Both the position numbers and the translations under genes were made by a program. Shown piece after piece: positions 57,275-64,000 of a DNA stretch of 64,000 nucleotides. Numbering within the stretch: the first letter of the stretch is position 1; each line of letters opens with the position of its first letter. The notes under the pieces were generated by a model. It did no database searches, had not been told where the DNA came from, and worked only from the letters and a program-made list of their open reading frames with translations. Origin of the DNA: Chamaecyparis obtusa (Eukaryota; Streptophyta; Pinopsida; Cupressales; Cupressaceae); assembly GCA_027943335.1 (NCBI GenBank), contig BSBK01008425.1:672001-736000 (forward strand), written 5' to 3'.

Positions 57275-57800
57275 GCACCTGTGGCAAGAATTGAAGCAGT
57301 AAGAATGTTCTTGGCCTATGCATCTTTTAAGAAATTCAAAGTGTATCAGATGGATGTGAAATCAACATTTTTGAATGGAGAATTGGAAGAAGAAGTCTAC
57401 ATTGAGCATCCTGAAGGTTTTCCTTTGACTCAAGAAGGAGATATGGTATGTAAACTAAAAAAAGCATTATATGGACTAAAGCAAGCACCTAGAACTTGGT
57501 ATGCTAGACTAGATAAGTATTTGTTGAAATTGGGATTTACTAAAGGAACAACTGATAACAATCTGTATAAAAAAGAAATTGAAAATGGTTTGTTGATTAT
57601 AGTTATTTTTGTTGATGACATTATCTTTGGAGGAGAAGATGAAGCTAGTGACAAATTTGCTGATGAAATGAAGACTAAATTTGAAATGAGTATGATTGGT
57701 GAGATGAAATATTTTTGGGGATTACAGATAACACAAAACAGTGATGGTATCTTTGTATGTTAGACAAAGTACTTGAATGATTTGCTAAAAAGATTTGGAA
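57275..57800 (+). pseudogene. C3 reverse transcriptase, C-terminal part
   Basis: It resumes after GCACC with A-R-I-E-A-V-R-M-F-L-A-Y-A, then Y-Q-M-D-V-K-S-T-F-L-N-G, Y-G-L-K-Q-A-P-R-T-W-Y and the F-V-D-D-I-I-F-G-G catalytic box near 57610. A TAG stands at 57761-57763, where C2 has Gln and C1 also has TAG. Confidence 0.9.
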
Positions 57801-58558
57801 TGGAGAACTGTAAACCAGTTGGAACACCTATGGTTACAGGACATAAACTATCTAGCAAAGATGAAACACCGCTAGTTGAGCAGAAGAAATATAGATCCAT
57901 GATTGGAGGATTGCAGTACTTAACACATACTAGACTGGATATACAACATTCAGTTGGAATGGTAGCAAGATTTCAAGCTAAACCTAGAGAGTCACATTAT
58001 GCAGTAGTAAAGAGGATACTGAGATATTTAAGGGGTACAATGGACTATGGATTGTGGTATGAAAAATCTGATGATTTTACCCTATGTGCATATATAGATG
58101 TTGATTGGAGAGGTAGTGTTGATGAAAAGAAAAGCACCAGTGGTGGAGCCTTTTTTCTTGGAGGAAGATTAGTTTCTTGGCTAAGAAAGAAGTAGAATTG
58201 TATTTCACAGAGCACAATAGAAGTAGAGTATGTAGCAGCAACAAATAATTGTAACCAGATAATTTGGATGAAGCAGATGCTGAAGGATATTGGAATTAAA
58301 TTTGTTGAACTTGTTATACATTGTGACAACACCAGTATAGTTAGTATGTCTAAGAATCTTGTACTACATTCTAAGACAAAACATATAGAGATCAAGTATC
58401 ATGTTGTAAGAGAGAAAGTTGCTGAGAAAGAAGTCAGACTGGAGTACATAAGCACAAAGGAGCAGATAGCAGACATATTTACAAAGCCTTTTCCTAAGGA
58501 TACATTTGAGTATCTAAGAGGTATGCTTGGGGTTATGCCCCAGCCTAATTTTGAGTAA
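57801..58558 (+). pseudogene. C3 RNase H
   Basis: Y-R-S-M-I-G-G-L-Q-Y-L-T-H-T-R, R-I-L-R-Y-L-R-G-T, C-A-Y-I-D-V-D-W (Asp), T-I-E-V-E-Y-V-A (Glu), H-C-D-N-T-S (Asp), H-I-E-I-K-Y-H and T-K-P-F-P-K-D. One TAG at 58193 (Gln in C1). A one-codon loss near 58305 relative to C1. It ends at a natural stop near 58556. Confidence 0.9.
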
Positions 58559-58909
58559 TGATGCAGTTGGTTGCACCTGTCTAGTGGTATATGATCCCTA
58601 TCTTTCTAGATTGGATGTTGGTACTTCCTTTATGGGGGAGTATGTGAGCTGAGTCATGAGAACTCTTGTGAGTGTATTTTATAAACAGTGTCTATTCACA
58701 TTGATTTGTTGTTGACATAGTGATGAAATTTCTATCATTGATGTCAATGGGGGAGAAGTGTACATGAAAAACCACTTGTACCATTTGTTGGAGAGAACTA
58801 AATAGGATAACAAAGCAAGATTTGAAATGTTTGTCAGAGCAACAGTATTGGGTTTTTGGAACATTGGATGTTTTTCATCTATGTTGCCATCAATTCCAAT
58901 GGGGGAGAT
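58559..58909 (+). other. C3 3' untranslated region with three polypurine tracts
   Basis: ATGGGGGAG occurs near 58635, 58748 and 58899; the last directly precedes the 3' LTR. TTGACATAGTGATGAAAT and CATTGATGTCAATG flank them. The layout repeats that of C1 and C2. Confidence 0.82.
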
Positions 58910-60095
58910 TGTTAGGAATGAATGCTGGATGTTGGTAGTCATTCTGTAGCAGTTGTTGTTGCATTGATGACTATGATTGTCATTGATGTCAACACAGTGA
59001 TCTTCTAGAGACTAGCAGACAAGTAGACAATGTTTTGATTAGGGCACGTGGGATATTGCAGATACAACTATGTGATGTTGAGGTTATATTATTTGATATG
59101 TTATTTTTCTATGGTTAAAAGGGAAGACATAAATTCATTTATTCATAAAAGTTATGAGCATTTTTGTGGAAGCAGTATTCAGGCAGTGTTCCTGAGTAGC
59201 GGTTTGTGGAAATCAGATGATATCTCCTAATCGGGATGGAATCTTGTTTTGCGCAGTTAAATGGAAGGTTGAGACACATTGATAGTGATGTGGTTCACAG
59301 TGAAAACTTTGAGGTCGCATGAGTGAATAGTTATTACATCTGGAAGCTGACAGTTTTGTGTAATTTTGATGTAGCGTGTGGAAACTTTTATTTTGTATTT
59401 GTGTGCGGACTCATTTGTAATTATTTGAGTGTGGTATAAAGGAAGGAATGTTTTTCTTTATTGTAGATGTAGTAGCAATGTGAAAGAAGTGTGAGCATGG
59501 TATGGTTGAATGCAAATGTAAGCATCAAGTGAAGAATAGAGCTAATGAAGTTGTGAAAGGGAAATTGTGAAGGAAGACATGTGAAGTACAGAGATCTAGA
59601 ATTGAGATCTAGTGTAGCAGTGAGTGCGGTTTGGCACAATAAGAAGGTAAAATATTTCATATTATTTTTTTGAATAATATTAAGGTCATTTGGATAGTGT
59701 GTTCAGTGATCTTACCCTAAAGCTATTTGGGTAGTGGGTCCTTCTGTCTTCCATAGCTCCTAACAGGGTTAGAATCTTTTAATAGGGATTCAAAATCTCC
59801 TAACAGGGATTCATATGTACTAAATGTATTTCATAAGACCCCTAACAGATTCCATCCTTTCACAAGGAATATTTATATTAGTGCATCTTTTGTGGGCATC
59901 ATTCCCACTGGGGTTTACTCTTTGATCAAGAGATTCCCTAGTCAGCATATCTTGTGTTATTGTGTCATTGTGTATGAATATCTTTCTATGGTTGGTAATT
60001 ACATTGCTTACATGGTTAAATGCTATAATTATCTAATAACTGATTCACCCCCCCCCCCCCATCTCAGTTATCTCAGTGGACTTTAATTTTTAACA
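58910..60095 (+). repeat. C3 3' LTR
   Basis: Full length (1186 bases), TGTTAGGAATGAATG...TTTTTAACA. The U5 end holds GATTCAC and a 12-base C run. TSD CTTAC follows at 60096-60100. Confidence 0.93.
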
Positions 60096-60100
60096 CTTAC

Positions 60101-60833
60101 TAGTCTTGCAATTCATAGCTCTATGACCAAACTTATTGCATGAATAACAGTAACCATTAAAAGGTTTTACCTTTGTATAGTTCCTTGCAATGTGTCCATG
60201 CTTGTTACATGCAAAAAAAGTGCATTCTACTTTCTTGCGCTCATTCTTAGGTGGTCCACCATTATCTTTGGTTTGATCTTCATTCTTTTCAGCATCAGTG
60301 GAGTCCTTTTGTGAGTCCTTTCTTGCTCGCTTGTTGTCAATCTAATTTTGTGCTTCATTGTATCCAATACAGCTAATGTCTCCTTTAGCTCTCCTTGCAT
60401 ACAACTGAGATTCTATCAAATCAGAATTGGTGTGTAATTTTTCAATATGATTCTTTTCTTCTTTCAATTCAGACTCCAAACTTTCTTTTCTATTCCTTAG
60501 CTCCAAGATTTCCATGTTTTCTTGCCTTAGTTCTTCACTGAGTTGAAGGTTCTCTTTGATTTATTCATTGTAGACTTTCTAATTTTTTATCAGCTTATCA
60601 TCAAATTCTTCAAGTAGTTATTTCATAGATGCATTTTCTTCATTCAGCTTCTTGACCTTTTCTCCTAGGTCACTGTTAGAGTATTCTTTCAAATCCTTTC
60701 TTACCCTTTTGATAACCAATTGTGCATCACTGACTTTTTCTTTTAGTTCTTCAATTTCTCTTTTTGATTTGTCTAGGTCTTCAAGAGCAGCTTTAAGATA
60801 TCTTTTCAGATGTTTCATTTCTTCTTTTTCCAT
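60101..60833 (-). pseudogene. NA-B ORF1 N-terminal part: coiled coil and zinc knuckles 1-2
   Basis: An ATG at 60833, 41 bases after the primer site, opens a Lys/Glu/Leu-rich coiled coil (K-E-E-M-K-H-L-K-R-Y-L-K, L-D-K-S-K-R-E-I-E-E-L). A stop follows at 60618-60620, and further coiled coil continues to ~60400. Then come knuckles: F-F-A-C-N-K-H-G-H-I-A-R-N-Y (two Cys lost, ~60210) and C-Y-S-C-N-K-F-G-H-R-A-M-N-C (~60135, intact). Layout equals NA-A ORF1. C3 interrupts it at 60096-60100. Confidence 0.76.
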
Positions 60834-60873
60834 GATCTCCTCAAGTGGTTAAACTTCTTTGCTCAGGACCAGA

Positions 60874-60885
60874 GCTCTGATACCA
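60874..60885 (-). other. NA-B primer binding site
   Basis: GCTCTGATACCA is an exact reverse complement of TGGTATCAGAGC, two bases from the 5' LTR. Confidence 0.9.
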
Positions 60886-60887
60886 AT

Positions 60888-61980
60888 TGTTAGGAGTGGG
60901 AACACTGAGAGGGGGGGTGAATCAGTGTTCACTATATTTTAACTTTTCACTTTATACTAATCTTAAATGCTTAAGTACTAAATTAAACATACACATAAAC
61001 ATGAAACATGAAATCAACACATGACACCAATATGGTTATGGGGAAACCCAAATAGGTAAAAACCCCAGTGGGAATTGACACCCACTAATATTCTGCACTA
61101 GTGTTTTGTGATCCTTAACCCTATTAGGAGTTTCTTTACAATGCTTTAATTATAGTAGACCTTGTCAAGGGTCAGAGCCTATTAGGAGTCTTTTACAATA
61201 GTCCCTGTTAGGGGAGTGGATGCACTATCCTAGGGCTCACTGCTCAAGTGGTGAAGGCTACAACCTTAAGATCTCAGATACACACTATATCTGTTGGATG
61301 AACTGTCACTGCAACACTGCTTGTCAAATCAGTTCATTTGATGCACTGATGCTTTGACCTCTTGCAAAGCTCTAATACATCTTATATTATCTTCACACAC
61401 TTCTACTCTACTTATCACAACTCTCTATCTACTTCCATACTGAATACAATGGGTGCATCTTATATTTATATGCGCATAAAAAATAAACAACTAGGTTGGC
61501 CCTTAAACCTATTACATACAACACTTCCAAATGAATTGTCTTAAGTGTTCTTACACAAAAAAGTATACATTTCAGAAACCTAAATACAATAGGCACATAG
61601 CATTTACAACATTACATTATATCCGCAAACCAAAATACTAACTTTTGGCTTCATGCTCTGTTCTTCTCTGGCACTCACTGGATGTGCAACTTCAATTGAC
61701 TCTAACTTTCTCATCCTTGCATATCTGATTATGTGCTCATAGAATAAGCATGAATATAGTCTAACTAAATTAACTTCTAGGATGCATACCATAATTATTC
61801 CGTACGCATGTGCGCTGATGCTCTGAGCTGTAGAACTCTGTACATTGTGCAGTCTTTAACACTTAACTGATTTCTGATCTTCTCATCAAGTGCACTGACT
61901 TCAAACTGCTATATGACTTTGTTGCCATAATGACAACATTATATCAAGTCATATACATCAGTATAGCCAACTTTAAAACA
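60888..61980 (-). repeat. NA-B 5' LTR
   Basis: It starts TGTTAGGAGTGGGAACAC and ends ACTTTAAAACA, with TSD ACTAT at 61981-61985. It pairs with 28146-29259 almost throughout. A ~20-base stretch near 61118 (28379-28398 in the partner) is missing. Confidence 0.9.
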
Positions 61981-61985
61981 ACTAT

Positions 61986-62690
61986 AATTACTTATAGATA
62001 ATAAATCTATATAGAGTTTCATTTGCCTCTTTGGATTAATCCTCCTTAGATAGTTTATAGTTCATGACCATATGTGTTCCCACTAGTTTTGAGTCATCCA
62101 TGCCAAAAAAAATCAGAATCTCCTTCACATACTTGGATTGACTAATGTATATCCCTTTCTTTATCCATTGTACTTGAAGAACAATATAATTTTACTTCTC
62201 CTATCATTTAAATTTTAAATTCCTTCCTCATTTCTTCTATAAATGACTATCTCAATGATTCATTTCCACCAAATATTATGTCATCAACAAAAAAATTAGC
62301 AATCAATATCCTATCTTCACTTTCAGATTTTAGATATACATTTCTATTGTCACTAGTTGTTCTGAAACCAATCTAAATAAGACAATCATGTAGCCTTTAA
62401 TACCATTCTCTTGGAGCTTGTTTCAATCCATACAATGCTTTATGAAATTTACATACCATGTCTTTACCTTTTTTAGTAGTAAAACCTTCAAGCTATTCAA
62501 TGTATAGTTATTCTTCTAACACACCATTTAGAAAAGAAGATTTTACATCCATTTGATAGACCGTGAAACCTTTATAAGAAACATATGACAAACATGTCCT
62601 TACACCTTCAAGTCTAGCAACAAGTGCAAAGGTCTCATCATAGTCCAGTCCTTCTTCTTGTGCATACACTTTGTAAATGGTGCAGGAGCA
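61986..62690 (-). pseudogene. H1 reverse transcriptase
   Basis: The minus-strand reading from ~62680 gives A-Q-E-E-G-L-D-Y-D-E-T-F-A, Y-Q-M-D-V-K-S-S-F-L-N-G (~62550), [14 protein letters not shown] (~62430), F-F-V-D-D-I-I-F-G (~62285) and decayed sequence to the NA-B border. Stops and shifts are frequent in the last ~250 bases. Upstream of ~62680 the homology ends abruptly. Confidence 0.75.
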
Positions 62691-64000
62691 CCTCTATGAG
62701 GGCCCTCACCTTCATATTTTGGTGTATCTTACCTTGGTTTGAAGCATGTAATTAAATAAGGGTCAACAAGGAGTTTGGCTCATTTGTTTTTATTGTGTCT
62801 AGGCAATGACTAAGTCCTAGAAGTTTCTAGTCTTTCTAGTTTGGTTGTGCAGCACACTATCCAAGGAATGTTATCAACTTGGAGTGCTTGGGTTGGGGTT
62901 AGTAATCCTAAGCTAGTGTTTAGTTATTAGAACAAGTGTGCTTTAGGAGTGGTCTTTTTGTATGAGTAAGCAAAAGCTACTCAAGAAACTAAAAGTTGCT
63001 TAAAAGTTGCTAGCAACTTTTACAAGTTGCTAAGCAACTTTCCTTGTTTGTAAAAGACAGATTATGCTAAGTGGCTAGAAGCCCTAGAACCAATGCAAAA
63101 ACTTAATAGAAAGGATATATAATGCCTGACTAACCCCAATCTCAAGGTTGGAAGTTAGTATGTATGGAAAGTGTACGGGCACAAGAGAGAAAATATACTA
63201 AACCAGTGTTTGACAGGGATTTTCATGGCTTGAAGCTTTGGTTTTAGTGTACATTATTGATATCCATTATTGTGTAATAATTTGTGTGGTTGTTTCAATT
63301 CATACTTCTATAATTAGATTAAATTTTGTGTGTGTTTAGTTTGTTTTCTTTTTTTTCTTCAAGTTACATAGTCCACTATTTTTTTGGTGGCACTGATTGA
63401 AGAGGGCCTGTAGCTCTTGATTCCATAGTGGGAATGCCATGGGATTGTGGAGTCTAAGAAATTAGACCCTAACCTTGTATGATATGGAAGAAAGGCCCTG
63501 GAGCATGTAGACAAACATTTGTTTGTGGAAGCCCTAGGCGAGTTTAGCAAGAACCCAGCTAGGTGCAACAGTAGTGCAAAAGTTCATACAGTCAGAGGAA
63601 CGTGTTCCATGCCTAGCCCTTTGGAGGGATTCTATATGGCTGAATGAAGGTAAATTTTTGTGAAGGAGAAGCTTTGAAGAGTTTTAGAAAGGCACTGGTG
63701 AAGTTGGGAACATAGAAGACTCCCCAAAACTATGAAACCCTCTAATTTGGCAAACCTGCTGTACGGTCGAATGGGCACTTAAGACCTTGGCAATCCTTGA
63801 GTTTGGGTCATATGGAGTAGAATTCCTTTAGGATAGGGTTGTTGATTCTATGGAGAAAATGCCTCAAAAACCCTATGAAACTGGGTGAAGGGCTAATTAG
63901 GCCTCTTCTTGTAGCCCTATTTTCCAAAGCAACTACCTAATCCGATGAAGACCCAATCAAAAGAAAGTATTGATTAGGTGTATAATTCTCTAAAAACACC
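62691..64000. other. Unassigned right end
   Basis: No coding domain is recognised on either strand. The segment holds an inverted-repeat cluster at 62985-63045 and a T-rich run near 63345. It could be part of another LTR or 5' leader cut by the window edge, but no PBS, PPT or TSD can be shown. Confidence 0.45.
63001..63022. repeat. 22-bp perfect palindrome with nearby AAGTTGC copies
   Basis: TAAAAGTTGC is followed directly by its own reverse complement plus a two-base centre (perfect to 22 bases). AAGTTGC also occurs at about 62993, and AAGTTGC...GCAACTT again at 63024-63040. Confidence 0.8.

Larger units (their letters stand above)
49894..60095 (+). mobile_element. C3: Ty1/copia element, nearly complete, split by solo LTR S1
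   Basis: The 5' LTR is 49894-51020 (first 62 bases missing) and the 3' LTR 58910-60095; the TSD CTTAC is at 49889-49893 and 60096-60100. In between: primer site, gag, protease, integrase, RT, RNase H, polypurine tracts in one frame. After removing S1 there are no frameshifts and only six in-frame stops (51590, 51884, 52517, 52967, 57761, 58193). All six are one transition away from Gln or Trp. This is the best preserved element in the window. It lies in NA-B ORF1. Confidence 0.93.
28146..61980 (-). mobile_element. NA-B: second pol-less LTR element, opened by two later insertions
   Basis: LTRs at 28146-29259 (3') and 60888-61980 (5'), ~1.1 kb each, are bracketed by ACTAT at 28141-28145 and 61981-61985. 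This shows that ends 33.8 kb apart belong to one insertion. Its own internal sequence is in three parts: 29260-32125 (ORF2), 49133-49888 (zinc knuckles 3-4) and 60101-60887 (ORF1 start, knuckles 1-2). Between them lie C2/G2 and C3. Gene plan and ORF2 match NA-A, but the LTRs are of a different subfamily. No pol motif belongs to it. Confidence 0.87.
18809..62690 (-). mobile_element. H1: minus-strand Ty1/copia relic, host of C1 and NA-B
   Basis: H1 pieces are: the 3' LTR (18809-19707 and 26581-27181), a polypurine region and RNase H (27182-28140), and RT (61986-62690). They become contiguous if C1 (with one AAATA copy) and NA-B (with one ACTAT copy) are removed; at the NA-B joint the pol frame runs on from RT into RNase H. 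The 5' half (integrase, gag, 5' LTR) is missing: the homology stops at about 62690. Long LTRs (~1.5 kb) and many stops suggest it is older than C1 and C3. Only the segments listed belong to H1. Confidence 0.75.

Noticed and set aside
63359..63568. 69-codon minus-strand ORF at the right end
   Set aside because: No recognisable motif, no homologous copy in the window, and length within chance expectation.
1..64000. CRISPR arrays, tRNA or rRNA genes, bacterial operons
   Set aside because: No regularly spaced repeats, cloverleaf sequences, rRNA cores or Shine-Dalgarno-led gene strings were seen; tRNA-like matches are primer sites of retroelements.

Overview
The window reads as plant nuclear heterochromatin made almost entirely of nested, decayed LTR retrotransposons. 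I find no host gene, tRNA, rRNA or CRISPR array. The evidence for a plant is: Ty1/copia and Ty3/gypsy pol genes of plant type, tRNA-iMet primer sites (TGGTATCAGAGC), the plant-copia polypurine context CAAAGGGGGAGATTGTT, U5 ends carrying a C-tract next to GATTCAC, and a gypsy element with a second (archaeal-type) RNase H as in the plant Tat/Ogre group. AT-richness, deep nesting and heavy decay suggest a large-genome species, possibly a gymnosperm; that last point is inference only.

Layout. 1-2.7 kb: no recognisable gene. 2.7-4.5 kb: gag start and 5' LTR of a minus-strand copia relic (E0). 4.5-18.8 kb: plus-strand Ty3/gypsy relic G1 (gag, PR, RT, RH, IN and a 3' extra ORF). It is split inside the integrase C-terminus by a complete 7.2 kb LTR element (NA-A, 9146-16341, TSD AGTTT). 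NA-A has no polymerase genes; it carries a coiled-coil/zinc-knuckle ORF1 and a ~1000-codon ORF2. 18.8-62.7 kb: minus-strand copia relic H1. Its 3' LTR is split by the complete copia element C1 (19708-26575, TSD AAATA). Its RT/RNase H is split by a second pol-less element, NA-B (28146-61980, TSD ACTAT). NA-B is itself opened by (i) a truncated minus copia C2 fused to a plus-strand Tat-like gypsy G2 (32126-49132) and (ii) a plus-strand copia C3 (49894-60095, TSD CTTAC). C3 RT is split by a 3.36 kb solo LTR, S1 (53920-57274, TSD GCACC). 62.7-64 kb is unassigned.

Five of the insertions have matching 5-bp target-site duplications, so the order of events can be read: H1, then NA-B, then C3, then S1, with C1 separately inside H1.

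Main points for a second look: (1) the pol-less NA family, two diverged copies sharing a long conserved ORF2, with priming and packaging ends like the copia elements; (2) G2, whose extra RNase H lies upstream of RT and whose extra ORF appears to lie inside a very long LTR; (3) C1 and C3, two independent insertions that share four premature stops; (4) a covarying inverted repeat just upstream of the TATA box in G2-type LTRs. All coding regions are interrupted. In the best-preserved elements the in-frame stops fall mostly where Gln or Trp is expected, as C-to-T decay of methylated DNA would give.
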